In this document: positions 12,801-27,800 of the stretch, in pieces
Numbering within the stretch: the first letter of the stretch is position 1
Layout: the number at the start of each line of letters is the position of its first letter
DNA from: Todiramphus chloris collaris
Taxonomy: Eukaryota > Chordata > Aves > Coraciiformes > Alcedinidae
Assembly: GCA_025345505.1 (NCBI GenBank)
Contig: JANVCC010000022.1
Location: forward strand, 30,133,155-30,197,154
DNA length: 64,000 nt
Reading direction: 5' to 3'
Translations under genes and position numbers: made by a program
Notes under the pieces: model-generated
What the model was told of the DNA's origin: nothing
The model's input: the letters and a program-made list of their open reading frames with translations, nothing else
Database searches by the model: none

Positions 12801-15800
12801 TCATAAGAAGGCTGATACTTCTCCTTCTCTTGGGTGGTCTTCTTCTCCATCTTTTCCCTGTCAGTCTTCTGTTTTCTGTCTGCTCCTTTAGGCTATAAGC
12901 ATAAGCACAAGCTTTTCCTTATGCCAAGTATTACAAGTTTGGAGACAGAGGCCAACAGATTATTTTTTTTCTAATCTGTTCACAAAGTCTCCTTCAGATT
13001 TATGGGGACTCTACATATGGAACCAGATCAGATCTCTGTTTTCTAGATGAAAATATTAGTCAAGCCTTTCTACTGTTTCTATAACATCCCCCATTAATGC
13101 CTATTGCAATTCCAAACTAGGCTGACCAGTCCTGAGATTTCATACTAACTTTTTCAGATCGTGAGCCCCATGAGTTGTGCACCTCAACTGGTATTTGTAC
13201 CATCTCTCCAGGAACAAGAAAGACACTGCTCATAGGAGAAAAACAGAAGCAGAGATCCTTTGAGAACACAGACTTATGAAAAGCATGTTAAGTGGCTACA
13301 TGTCTGCCATGCCCAGACTGGGAGCTTCAGAGATGCTTCCTCTCTGAATCTTTCTCTCCTCCATATAGCATGGAGAGGAACTCTGCTGCAACAAGCAAAA
13401 GGCATTTAAGATCACCAAGATATACTCTCATTGTTCATGGAGGAGAGAATCAAAGAGACTGAAGATGCCATGTCTTGATTGCCTACGAGCACCAAAACAC
13501 AGTGGATACACTACATATCTCAGTATTCGTGTAGTGCTCAAGGCACAGTGGACTGGTATGAGTCTTTATATAGCACTTGGGTCACTTGAATTTAACCAGA
13601 ATTGCTGTGTAGTTGTTTATGTCACTTTGTGTGCAGGAGTCCTGTTTAAGATCTTAAGCATACCCAGCTAAAAGTCTGTTCTTTTCCTCCACTATTTGCA
13701 TCCCTCCTACACAATCTAAAAACCCTGCATGTCCTGTGTCTTAATCTAGTTAGTGACAAAGCCAAAACCACCTCATACCTTGAACACTTTGATCTGGCAG
13801 CTTGCAGAATGCAAGTGTTCTGTGTATTCACCATTTTCATTCTGCTTAAAGGTGTCAATTTGCACCCGGAAGGGCACCCCTTTCTCTCCTCCATGTTTCC
13901 GTGGAGTAAACTCTGTGCTGATGCAATGTACCTGGCACAAAAAAAAAAAAAAAAACAGAGGCTGTGCCCATCTCTGGAAACAGTTGAAAGCTGTGCATAT
14001 CTGTATTTCAGATTTTGCCTGAACAAGAGGGTTTGGCTCCTTCCAAGAAACTAAGGCAAAGAGTTCATATGTTTTAATTTCTATTCCTCAGGACAAAATG
14101 ATTAGAAGAACAAGCAGCCCGGAAAGAAACAGGGCATCAGGAGAAGCAGCCTTTGTATAGTGAATCCCACATACAGATTAAAAACAGATAGTTGGCATTT
14201 GGGATGAGAAACACTCATGAAAGAGGAAAGCAAGAAAAACTAACAGGTTGTGAACAGTTTCCTCCAGACAAAACCCATGTTTAGAAAGCAACTGATTTTT
14301 TTTTTTAAAAGAAAATCTTAGCTGTAGTAGGTAGCACTCCAAAGTTACCAAGTAGGTAGCAAGTTGGTTTAGCAAGTATCCAACAAATTAATTATATATG
14401 AATGTCACTTCAGCTTGTATATTAGCATTAACATCTTTTTCTCTTCTTCATGTCCTGGGTACCTTAACTCCCCAGGTCTTTATAAGATATCTCACCACTG
14501 TAATTACCACAGGAATATCATTTTCTCTTACCTGAATGAATGCTGAAGCTCTTTTCGATGGATCCCACAGAAATTCAACAGTGTTCAACTGGGTTGGGCT
14601 GGCCCTGGGATCCAATATACCAACAGACAGCGGAATATCTGTAGAAGAAAACCCCTAAAATTTTAAAAATATTAAATTGAAGAAGATAAAGCATTTCTAT
14701 ACAATTACAAGATGCACGTGAAAAGCCAAGCCACGAATGATATATCTATCTGGGACCTAGAGCGCTACATCTACTTCCCACCCAAAATCATACAGGATTT
14801 CTAAGACAGTAGGATATAAAATACCTAAACACACGCACAAACACTCCATATGTCATTCAGCATTTCACTTCCAGATACCACATGGGAACCATAATGAAAT
14901 AGTCTCACCTATATCAAGGATGCGGTCTCCAGGCCGACTCCACCTCCAGCCCTCGAGCTGCTGATGCTCTGTGTACTGTAGACGGCGATCATGGAAAACT
15001 ACACGAATTATGCTCTGTTAAAAAAAAGACAGCACAATGAACAACATGTTCCAGAGGTCCTTCTCCTGAGACGACTTCGGTTTTCCAGCACAGAAGCAAA
15101 AGCTGGTCTGTTATGTTCCTCACCCCTAGTCATGGGGAGAGTAGAAGGGTCCACCTAAGAGACCATGTTTATCAGTTTCCTAAGGGACCCCTGAGTGAGA
15201 GAGCAACACACTTTCCCCTTCACAGGGCATGTCTACACTGCATAGCACAGTCCTGTCCAGCTTTCTGGGATTCAGTCTGGAAGCACTATAGCAATGGCCA
15301 CCTAATCTGAGGTGTCATTCCATGTAAACATCACTATACAGCCTCCAGACTGAAAATGGCTCACATAGGGGTAATATCTCATGTGTCTGTACCATGCCCC
15401 AACCCCAGTGTATCCCACTCTGATTAGCAAATGTGAAAGCCAGCTCACCTATCCCTGCAACAGTGGAGCTGGAATGCCCAGACACCTTCTAGTGGGAATT
15501 CAACTTGATTCCAGCCATTAACAGCCAGTCATTGGATTTGCCCCAGTGTAATTAAATAAATGTAGAAGAAGAAAGCTTCTGTAGCAGGAGAATTTTCATC
15601 TCTGGTCTGCAATGGTGCAGCTATGTCAACAACTGGGGAAAAAAGGCTGGAATAAGGGCAATCCCCAGGGCAGGCAAGTCCAAAGCACTGCTAACTAATA
15701 TATCCTATTGAATATTCAGAATGCTACACTTGTATAAGTTAATGATCCCTTACATGCTGGTTTCTTAAGTCTATATTCCTGCTGGGGATGTTCATATCAA

Positions 15801-18800
15801 ATGAGTGCGCAATTTTTGCCCGTGAACCTGAGAAGCACCCAAATCAAACCCTATCTCCAAGAAATAAGCAAGTCACAGTGGGAACACTCTGCAAAATTGT
15901 AATCCCAATCCACATGCTTCCTGAAATGGGCCAAAAGACAAATAGGGAAATGCCTAAGCTTCAACAAGATTTGAAATCCAGATTGGAATCTAAATTTTGC
16001 AAGTAGTCCCCACTTCTCAAGAGAAATCCTGAGGCAGAACAGACAAGAACTGGGGAGAGGAAGGCTTGAAGGTTGGATACAGAACCAAGATCCAGACCAA
16101 AGCTTTTGAATTTGAACTGTTTTGGGAGTGGGGAAACAACAAAATAATCCCCCAAACCAAACAGTCGAGTTCCATAAGTTCATAATTAGACCCATTACCA
16201 AAGTAAACTGGAGTTATGCAGAATCTGCATGGCAGAATGACGAAAACACCAGGGTCCTCCATTTGACATGTAACAACCCAGGCTTGTTGCTGGGGTTAAG
16301 AAGAGAGACAAGTCTGCCTCTCAGCTGTTTTGACCATGTTCACCACTGAACTTTGGGATTCCCCTGAACCCAATATTCACAGTGAAACTCTGGGGTCATG
16401 ATCTCAAACAGAATAAAGGTTCCCCTGAAGCCATGTAAAACCAAGCTGCATAGTCCCGTAAAACTAGCACTCAACTCCATCAGCCCTGTTCCCATTAAAA
16501 ACAATGGCAAAGTATTTTCCATTGTCTCAGTATGAGCAGAGTCAGGCCCTTCATTAGAGGCTGTATGTAGTAGCAGGAAGAAAAGAAATCTATATTTCTC
16601 CTTACCTTTACATATTTTGTGTTTAAATCTTGAAACTCTCCCAATTTCCTATTCTCAAGTAGACGGATTTCATAAGACTGACCTAGAGTTTAAGGAAACA
16701 TTTCCAAGTTGTTTAATATGTTGTAGCAATGAGAGAGTCATGCTGGCATTTACGTGGCTAATAAAGCATACGTTTGATCAGGGAAAGCTGATTTTTGGTA
16801 ACATAATGCATTTGCCCGAGTAGTTGAGTAGGCACTAAAGCACAACAGAAATCTGAGGGGAAGATTCGTCTTAAAACTCTCAGTTAGGGAATTGATCATA
16901 GTCTGCCTCCCAGGGCTGCTACAGTTTTCTGGTCACCCTTCAGGAAGTCACCAAGGTGTTCAAGGCAGTTGTCCCCCATGTCTCACGGTGATAACAGCAC
17001 TGCCTTTGTCTGTTCCTTTTGCTGAAGCAATGGTTGTGTGAAGAGCTGCTGGCACAACACGTCTAGGCACTGTTTTGCAGAGGACAGCAACTTTGGCAAA
17101 ATCTCATCTTCTTCAGAGAGCAGTCAGGCTTGTAAGCTGTTTCGATGAACCAGAAATACAAGATTTGTTCCAAAAGGCCTTGACTGTGGCTGCCCAGGGC
17201 AAAACTAGTCCTCCAGACAAGCACGCGGAAGCAGCAAAGGTTATTACGGCATGTGCAAGGACCAGTTTTGGGAAGGGAATTCCTACTCCAGCACACCACC
17301 ACCCTCAGCATAACGAAATTCGGTAGAACTTAGCTAAGTGGTTTATGAAATAACATCTCCCTCCAAGGCTGACAGCAGACAAAGGAGACTGATGTCTCAA
17401 CACCTTACGCACAAATGGCTAAGACGGCACAAAAAGCTCATTGTATAGGAGCAATTCTTCACCATAAGCCTACAGCCACTATGGAGGCAGGACAGGATCG
17501 TTAGGATTAATGGAGCATATGTATACTACATAGCTAGTTTTTCTTGTTCATCTGCCTGTCCTCCCTTTTACTGAAAAATGTACAAGAGGGAGCTCAGTTT
17601 GGGTTTTCTAGCTCAACCAGTATGTCTGCAGAACTGGTCCTGCAAAAAAGTGCAAAGCAGATTTATCTCCCTCTAAGCAGTTGTTACCAGCACAGTCAAA
17701 AAATTTCTGGACATTTCTGGATCTGGATCTAGAAATAGAAGACTTCTGACAGCAGATGTGTCAGACAGGCACCACGTTTCAGGCAGATTCCCTTTTGGGA
17801 ACCCCAGCTCTTTTGGTTGCCTGCACAAGTATACACTGTATCACTAGAACACAGGGATCATTGTGCTTATTCAGCTTGCTGGCAGAAAAAAAAAAGAAAA
17901 CAAACAAAAAAATAAGAGAGGCCACACTGAAGTCCCAGATGTTTGCACAACACTCCTACTGATGTCAATGGGAGTTCTGCAAACAGGAAGTGACCCTTGA
18001 ATCCAGCAAGTAGCCTAGGGCATGGGGAGAGGCAAGAATAAGCTGCATGAAGTACCAAATTAAGCACTGGAAACATGCATAGATCTTAACCCATCTCTTT
18101 GTGCATAAGTAAACCGAAATGACAACAGTGACCTTCCTTTGAAGATTCCTGGATGACAAAAGGCCTGAAATTGAGGTATTCCTACTTCAACTCAGACTTT
18201 CTACCGTTCCCACAGACACGTGTTAATATTATTCATGTGGCAGTTTTTATAGAGAGGTACATATCTCCCCACATAATTCACACTGTCGCATTCACATACA
18301 AAGATCAGTCTCAGTTTCATAAAACTCTTTTTCTCTTGTAGAATCGCAGAATCATGTAGGTTGGAAAAGACCCTTAAGTTCAACCCTTAACCTAGCACTA
18401 TCAAGTCCACCACTAAATCATGTCCCAAAGCCCCATGTATATTGTACTATATATGTGTGTTTATGTTGTACATGCCTATCTATTTTGTATGAAGTATTTG
18501 GCTGCTCAGTGGCTCAGTTTGGGGATAGATTTCACCAACTATAGTGATACATTTCATTGCCTCAAACAAATTTACACAACCAAGCATCTCTTGTACTTCA
18601 AGTTCATTCCATGCAAATATGAGGCTAATTAATCATTACAGAAAATTAATTTAGGATTTGAGACCATGGGCATCCAAGAGACAGTAAAATACATCTACTA
18701 TTGTACTCAGATGGGGTAACAGGGACAGAGAAATTAAGCTGCATGAGCTGTGCTATACTTCCTCTATGGAATGGTAGAAGCAGCAGCACTGCGAGACATT

Positions 18801-21800
18801 CAGCAAGTATCTCAGGCATGAGCAGGTGCTTGGAACACCTTTGTGCACTGATACAGTCCTACTCTTTGGTCAGCCTCACTTGCCTATTTGAAGTTACAAT
18901 GAATCAAAAAAACCCCAAAACCTAACAGGCATAAAAACATCAGCCATGTTCCTTTCAAACTAGCATCAAGCACTCCAAAACTCCACAGCATGTGTCTTCC
19001 AACCACTTGCATGGGATAGGAACAGTGCTGCAACCCAGCAGACAGCGGGCATTGCACGTATTCCCTTGACGGGAGTGATGCAGCTTGGATGGAGTTAGAA
19101 AGAGATTCTGCCCACTGGTCAAAAAAAAAAGGAAAAGACCAACCTATAGTGAAGACAGAGTTAATATTAAATGGAAAGCCAAAGAGGAAATAAAATGCTT
19201 TGATGAAAGAGATATAGGTCATCTGATGTAAGCCCTGGAACTCGGTTTACGCCATGAAAAACCTCAGTCAAAATGTTATTTTATGCTAACTGCTTTCCCC
19301 TTGACCTCTGAGTGTTTCACTCCAGTTACTACACAGAATTGTTATCAAAACAAGAATGCTCCCAGCCAGGCTTCAGAAAGCATGCAGTTTACTTCTCACT
19401 CTGCAGAACTCTGTCTGCAAAAATTTGGTCCCAATTCCTCACAATTCCTTTATATATAAATGTTTTGGTATTGAATTTGAGAAATTCATTCTCCCTACAA
19501 CTTACTCCAGGAAATTAATTGCTTTGTGGCTAATGGCACCTGTAATTCATTGGCATAGCATGGACAGCATTCAGATACCTGTATTTCTGTAGCACCAAAA
19601 ACTGCTTGGATTATATTTTTTCCTTTAAAATATACCTTCCAAACCTTGTTTACCCTATATTTTCCAGCATCACTACCAGCAAAACTCCTGAAATAGTGAA
19701 TTACAATCTCAGTTATAACAACTGCAGGGAATAAAAAAAAAAAGCTCCCTAAAGAATCAGTACTTGGATGTTGGCGAACAAGATCCCTTCGTAAAATAAA
19801 GTGAATAATAGTGACCTAATCTGAAGAAGGCTGAACTCCCCCAGGTGTCAAAGGGGGCAAAGAAGTCACTCAGGGCTCTGGTACACAGATCATCTATGAA
19901 TGAACCCAATGACAGCACGTTGGGTGGGAGTGTTGATCTGCTTGAGGGTTGGGAGGCTCTACAGAGAGACTTGAACGGACTGGATCGATGGGCCAAGGTC
20001 AACTGTATGATCTTCAACAAAACCAATTGCGGGTCCTGCACTTGGGCCACAACAACCCCATGCATCACTACCGGCTTGGGGAAGAGTGGCCGGAAAGCTG
20101 TCCGGCAGAAAGGGACCTGGGGGTGGTGGTCAACAAGTGGCTCAATATGAGCCAGCAGTGTGCCCACGAAGGACAATGGCATCCTGGCCTGTATCAGGAA
20201 TAGTGTGGCCAGCAGAACCAGGAAGATGATTGTCCCTCTGTGCTCAGCACTGTTGAGGCTGCACCTTGAGTACTGTGTTCAGTTTGCAGCACCTCAATAC
20301 AGGAAAGACATCGAGATGCCGGAGCAGGTCCAGAGAAGAGCAGCTAAGCTGGTGAAGGGCCTGGGAAACAAGTCTTATGAGAAGCAGCTGAGGGTACTGG
20401 GGTTGTTTGGTCTGAAGAAAAGGAGGTTGAGGGGAGACCTTATCACACTCTACAACTACCTGAAAGGACATTGTAGAGAGGTAGGCACTGGTCTCTTCTC
20501 ACAAGTAACTAGTGACAGAACCAGAGGGAATGGTTTCAAACTGCACCAGGGGAGGTTTAGACTGGACATTAAGAAAAAGTTTTTCACTGAAACGGTTGTC
20601 AGGCATTGGAACAGGCTGCCCAGAGAGGTGGCTGAGTCACCATCCCTGGATGTGTTTAAAAGCTGTATAGATGTGGTGCCTGGGGATATGGCTTAGTGAT
20701 GGACTTGGTAGAGTAGGGTTAATGGTTGGACTTGATGATCTGAAAGGTCTTTTCCAACCTAAATGATTCTATGATTCCTGCATCACCGATTCACCAGCAC
20801 TAGCAGACATGGACTGCTAATTTTGTGCTAAAAGTCAATAACATCATTATTACTAAGGTATCTACATCTGTAAGAAATGTGGCTGCAAGTGTGACTAAAA
20901 CCAACTGCATTCCCAGTTCCCAAAACAGACTGCAAGTAGCTAAGCCCAAAACATACAGCTGAAATAGAGGGAGTTCCCCTAGACTGAGTTTTTCCATCTG
21001 TCTTGTATGGAAATACAGATTCATACAGGTTAGTCTACATCTTTCCAAGCCAATGCTTGGTAGATAATCTAGAAACAGTAGCAGAGAGTACCAATGCTGA
21101 GACTCTGCAAGGATTTGGTTGAATGGTCTGAACTTGACCAGGGCAGTGTTCTGTTCTCAGCTGACAAGGGTTTATCATCCACTGTGCTCAGATGGAAGGA
21201 AGAGCCTAAAGAAAACATCAGTGGCAATGGAGAGCAGAGGTGGCAGTTTTAGAGCAGTCCTCCTTTACTGGAATAATATTCAACATTGCTGAATGTTAGA
21301 CTTAAACTGGCCTTTAGGCCAGGAGCTTGGTGAAACCCTTTTCCTTCCGTGCTTTCAACACTGGCCATAGATGCACCACCCCAGGCAACACAGGCTCAAG
21401 ACAGCTTCAAAGCTGATAACCTTTGGTTATGTTGTAATATCAGACACACGATTCCACAGGCACCTGTGGAAGAGGAATAGGATATTTTGCAAGCACATCC
21501 TCATTATAGCTGAGGCCAAAGCAGTCTCCCGCCTGCCTGTCTGCACATCCCCGTGCTCCCCTTGCATAAAGCTTGCCACAACTCTTCCTCCCTACCTCAG
21601 GCAGAGAACAGAATGATGATAAATATTCAGAAAACCACAGTAAATTCCTGAGATGTAATTTGTCTCCAAGCTTCACAGGCACCAATAAAAACCTGGGCAG
21701 GTGATGATACTCCATAATTTGTATCTTGAACAGACATCCCCTGAGCAACAGCAAATTTACGCAATTTCCTCCTAGGACACAGTTTGAGCAACTCTGTTTT

Positions 21801-24800
21801 ACAAATAAGAGTAGTATCCAGTAAAGCAGCAACCACCCAGGTTCAGAGAGTTCCTGCGTGGTGATTCATAAAGCAATTGCAGCTATCTTAAAGAGGATAT
21901 ATAGACTGTTTACTTTTTTTAACTTCTATTGTCTTTGGTAATTAATGCACATTAAATGCAGGCTTGACCGCTTTGTTCGGGGACAAAAGAGATGAAAGTC
22001 AACAATTTTCTATGGATGAAACATAATTTAGTTTAACACAGGAATGCTTTCACTTGCTCAAAAGGTAAAAGCCATAACAACTTAACTGGTTTCCATTACT
22101 GGACTTCAGTCAGACATCAGGAATTCTAGGCGATTTCTGATTACAAAAGATTATCATTATTTCAAGCCCAAAGTTAGATTTTATTCAAAGTTTATTTGCT
22201 ACATGACCACAATAACCTGCTTACCTTTTTTTTGTTTGTTTGTTTCAGCACTAAGTTTCAAGGGCCACTTGCACTACACATTTTGTGGTTTTCTGCACAA
22301 CACAAAGATACGATACACTAATTTCCAATTAGGATGCTGATGTTCCAGACCAACGTGACTCAGGTCTTACTTAATCTAGCCAAGTAGTCTGCTTGCCTTT
22401 CCAGCAACAAATTAAACCCTAACCTTACACTAAGCACTATCCCAAACAAATGTCTGTGGAAAGAAAAAAAACAACTCTGAGTTCTCTTTCTCAGAATGGA
22501 TCCACACTGCACTAGACAGAACCAGCCTGGAAACTGTTTGATTATTAAGCCAAGCTGGCCAATAAAAATTCCATTTAGCAACTTTATATGGACATCCTAA
22601 ACAGTGCACAGATAAAGGCAAAGGAATGCTGACAGTCAAAAGCTGCACACAGAAGGAGGGGGAGGGGAAAAAAAAGAAAGCATTTATTCTCCCAAACCAA
22701 AGCTCATCCAGCAAGCAGGAGGATCACCTTTTGAGCAGTCAAACACAAGTATTCAGGGCATCAGCCACACAAAGATTTTTCTGACAAGAAAGATTAATGA
22801 ACCCCCATGGTACACAGGCAAGAGTGACAGAGCTGGCATCTGAACTTGGATGCTTCATTGCCCACACCTTTCCAGACAGACAAAAGCAAAAATAAAACTT
22901 AGCATAAGAGTTTCTGAAGTGTCCCATGCATGGACACTCTGTGAGGCAAGGAGTAAGGGCAGAATCCTCCCTCCCCTAGCCACAAATGGCAGAGGATATT
23001 GTGCAGTGGCTTACTGCAGCCTCATTTGACAAGATGCTGCAGAAGATGTTTATCCAGTGGATATTATGAATTCACTAGCTACACAATAGGCCACCCTGAA
23101 AGCTCCCTCTATGCTAGGAACAGGGAAATCCTGCAAAGGAGGACCAGCTGTGGGCCAGGAAATTCAAAAGGAACACAAAAGTCATGCTGACACTGCAGGC
23201 CCATCTTGCCCCACATCTCATCTTCAACACAGCACCCAGTTATAAGCACCCAGAGATGGAGCTGGGTGAATACAGCCAGCCCTTTCCTGGCCATATATTC
23301 CTAGTTACTGGCATTCAGTGTCCAGATTGTATGCATATCAAGCTGTGCACACTCATGGACAACGCTCACAAATTTCTCTTTTCTGTGGTGTTGTTCCAAA
23401 TTTGCTTATACTGTTGCAATAAGAACCACAATTTGCACATGCCTTGCTTCAGTATTGACAGTTTTGCCCTTCACCTGCCTCCTGTTTCCCTTGGCAGCAA
23501 AGCTACCTTAGCTCAACTGTGTTCAGTACCCATCCGAGTCCAACAGAGGATACGGGCCCTACTTGCCACTACCACCAGGGTAGCAAGACTGTAGGAACAC
23601 AGCAGACCTGTTCAACTACAAATTCTACCACCACACCATAGAGCTTCACTGTCATCATCCTATGCTTTTCCTCCTTTTACAATCTGACCCCAACTTGGGG
23701 GGGTTTCTTTGTGGCCTTCTTTCCCTTTTGCTACCTCTTTGTTGTGGGAAAGCCAAACACATGACCCAGAGCCAAGTTTGCTGGAGGAAAACATCAGTGC
23801 TCATTTACTATATGAACATTTGGCTAAGTCCTACTCTTCCCAGACTTTAGAAGATGGTCTATTTTACAGTGGTGACACTTCATAGCTAACAGGCACTAAC
23901 AGAAACAGTCCCCATTTACAGTGGTTTCCACTCAGAAGAGAGGGATGTACACTTAATTCCTCCAAGACTACAATCTAACTTTGAAACAAGGACACAAAAC
24001 AAGCCAGTAGACACAGAAACTCCCAATTGCTGACTTCACTGTGTGCACTTGGGGTTCTCTTCCATAGATCTCATCCACTTTGTTAGACCCCACCTCACCT
24101 ACGACATGGTATAAACTTTGATTTGTAATACAAATTAGTCAGTGTAGAAAGTACAGACTTCTGACAGAAAGCTAAAAAAATTAAATAATAAAATCTACCC
24201 TGTGAAAAGAATTCCTTCCTGTATTTCCACTTCTTTAGCATGTACTTGAAGCACCCAAGACTATCTCAGTCACATCTGTCCTCCTCAGAAAACCTCAGCC
24301 CCCTCTGTGTAAGTAAAAAATACAGGCTTTTTCTGGTTTCAACCTGTTCTAAGTCAATTTGGACAACAGGTTTTATAGCTCTGTAAGAGTAACTTTGTGT
24401 GTAATATTTACTTGAGTTTCAGATAACTGAGAAGAATGGTCCTGGGTGAGGGTGCTGAAGAGGGATGCAGAAGAGCTCAGTACAACTCCCAACCCCACCC
24501 AGCAGCTCCCTCAGATGTCCTTAGCTAAATCGCTTCCTTCACCACATTTCTGCAGTAAGAAACAGGGGGAAAGCAAGTCCCACTCCTGTACATGACTACT
24601 CAGGCAGTGCCTACCACAGAGCAGGGGAGAAGACGAGCGTGGCAACTGTTCCATCAAAGCAGACTGAACCTTTGACATCTGTCACAAATGTGGCACTGAA
24701 CTAGGATAAGAGGAATCCCACTGCTCAAGTACTTGCTATCTAGTTTCAGGAAGACATAATAAATTCTTGGTAGGAAGCAAAAGGGGAAAAAAAGGTGGTT

Positions 24801-27800
24801 TGTTTCCAGTCCCTTTTAGGAAAAAAAGTATCTTGTATTACTCCTATAAAAACAGACAATCACATCAAAATTCCAGTATTCCTCAAGCTTCTTATTGCTA
24901 CCTAAAGTGCAAATTAGAGAAACCGAATTGGAAAGTTTCCCCATCTTCTCAGATTGACAGGTACATTAATATAAACATCAAATGCTGTAAAGTAACAGGC
25001 AAAAATTTCACTATCAGAATTACAGGAATCTCAATGTAGATATGGATAGTAGAGGAAACCAAAAATGTCACATAGAATATAAGGGGAAAAAAAAGTCTTA
25101 CATATATTCTCTTACTTCTCACTACACTCACAGGAACTTGTGAGCACTTTCTTCCTTCACAGATACTGGAGATATATGGAAGTGGGAGAACAAAATGCAG
25201 TCTAGGGGCTTCCAGTAGGAGTTGTGCACAGGCTACACTCCAACAAGTTCACAATCCCATTTGAATTTCATCCAGATGTTCACAACAGAAGAAAGGATTA
25301 GAGAAAGAATAAAAAACAGCCTCTTGCTTAAAAGACAACTGTGATTCTAGCTTCCTAAGGACAACAGAAGTCAGATGCTTTACTTACGCAGAGGTGCCCT
25401 GTCATCTAAAGCAAGATTCATAGTGAGCTTAGGGATGGTGTGGTTTGGAGACAGGGTTGTTTATCCTGGGCTGCCAAGTAAAGACAGAGCTGCCAAACAT
25501 ATGGTGATATTGCTGCTAGCACAATTAACAGCTTCAGCTGAGACACCAGAACCTACTCAGAGCTATCTTCAGAGTCAGGCAGGAGAAAAATTCCTTCTCA
25601 AAAGACAAAGAGGTGCACCACAAGAACTGAAACCACCAAGCAGCCTGCCTCAGAAATGGGAAAGACAAACCAAGTTTGTTAGCCATTTTTTTAAGCCATC
25701 CAAACACAGGAACAGAGTGGAAAGGGGTCAAGGAGCAATACGGCACTCCACAATGACCAGCAATCAAGGATGCATAGGTGGGCAGCCACCAGAGAGTACT
25801 TGATACGCAGAATCTCAACAGCACAGTCATTGTTGTGCTTGTGATCTCAGGCAAAGATGGAACACATGTTCACACGGGAAAGGCCACCAGCAGCTGAACT
25901 CCTTGAATACCCCATTCCTGGTCAGTAGCGGCAGCGATTGTTAGGAAAAGAGGCAGTCCTTAACATGGGACTAAGCAAAAATATCCCCACAAACAGAGCT
26001 ATAATTAAACTAGAAGCACATCCAGGCAGAGCTGGTCATTCAGCCTTCTCTACAATCCATTTAGGCAAATAAAGAATTGTTCCAGGAAAACTACAAACAT
26101 TCAGACAGTTGTGACCCCATAAAAACTCAATTACGTAGGAGTTAACGTCAATACAAAACAGCTTTTTTCATTTACTGTAAATCTCAGTGCTTAAAACTGA
26201 GTTCTCTGGCTGTAGAATATTAGACAACCAAATCTGAACTTTAGACTTTTTAAGGGAGGCAAAGGTTCTCTTTTGCCTTCTGTTGTGATTCCGTCTCCCA
26301 CCCAAGCAATTAGCAATTGGCATCAAGGTATCCTCTTCATTGCCCAGTACTTTCGGCACCTTTCTTTGGAGGAGAAACCAGAGCACAGCTGCAGTGAGCT
26401 GAGGCAGGACAACACCCAGCAGATTTTAAACATAGCACAGTTTAAAGAGCACCAGTTTACACACACTTGTCTTGAACCCGGACACACAACTTTGCACCTG
26501 AGGGCTGAAATGCGGGGCTTTCATTTAGGAGTTACGCAGACACAAACTAAGTCTGTCTCTAGCTTTGTAAGGCATCTGTTGCTTATGGGCCTCTACAGCA
26601 ACACTCCCAATGCCATCACGGGTCTTCAGATGTTAGTGGTTTTCTCTCATGGTTTGTGTTTTTGGCTTGTTTGTTTTCTGAACTGTCTAGGGCTGGCAAT
26701 AAAGATGACTCCTGGAAGACACTGTAAAGCAGAGATGGCCAGCCTTCCTAACCCCAACCAGCTGTACACTAAAATCCTCCCATGGCCAAGAACCACAAGG
26801 CACACACCACGGATCTAGAGGGCTGAAGAGAGCCCAGGAAAACTTTACAGGCAGGTGATGGCCAGTTAATCTGAAGTACCACTGGGGGACAAGGCTGAAC
26901 TTGTCACAGAGCCTGCTCTCAGTGACCCTCTACCATCAACCTTAACCACCCACTAGTTGGAGTAACTTGGATCTGAGGCTCTGAGCCAACCCAATGCTGA
27001 TCATGAAACAGAATCATGACTTCAATAGCTCACATTCCACATGTGGTTCTGGCACTACAAGCTGATTCCCTTGGGCAATGACTTTCAGGTTTTTTGTGTT
27101 TTTTGGCTTTTTGCTTTATTTTTTAAAGGAATTATTTTATTTCCTCACATTTTTTAGCATTCAGATCTACTGTACAGTGCTTGCTTCCTCTGCATTCCTC
27201 ATGGTGCAATTTCTGGAACCAGCTTCATTGCTCCCATTTCTGTCTGTGTTTGAAACTAGTTTCAACCAGCCATGGTCAAACCACACCCCCTTTGACTGCA
27301 GATCATGGAACATGCAACTGCATCAAGCCCTCTTGCTAAAGCAGTGGTTTGTAATATGGTTGCTGGTTGATTGTTTGTCTGAAAATCCCTACCCACAAGA
27401 GACACTGAAACAGTGATAAAAGGCAGGCTAGTTCCAGAAACATTAGGCGAGTTTGTACTGCAGACTTCTGGACAGTGTAACTCTGTTGACAGATATGGTC
27501 CCTGACCAACACAACAATGCCAGCAGCAGCTCCTAATGTGAGGACAGCACCTTTAATAGTTTCACGGAGTGGCAAGACACCATACTAGTAAGCCTACACT
27601 TGGTCTTGTTCGATGAGTAATCCTCCTGCGGTGCACTGAAGATCTATTAACATAGGAACTGCCCTAAGGATCAGCAAACTAAAATCATGTCCAATTTGGG
27701 CTAGCAGGGCTCTAGCTCCAGTTTCCCAAGGAATGTGGGAAGGCAGAGGGGGAAGAGATCAGGAAGGACAAATGTAATGAGTCAGCCTTCGGAAACCAAG

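Noticed and set aside
13753..14054. Plus-strand frames over TFCP2L1 exon 6
   Set aside because: They are antisense shadows of the coding exon.
20160..20696. 178-codon open frame that could be taken for a host gene
   Set aside because: Its translation is the C-terminal part of CR1 ORF2, and the nucleotide sequence continues into a CR1 3' tail.
26273..26818. 181-codon open frame in intron 2
   Set aside because: No domain or family resemblance and no splice context; it reads like chance sequence inside an intron.
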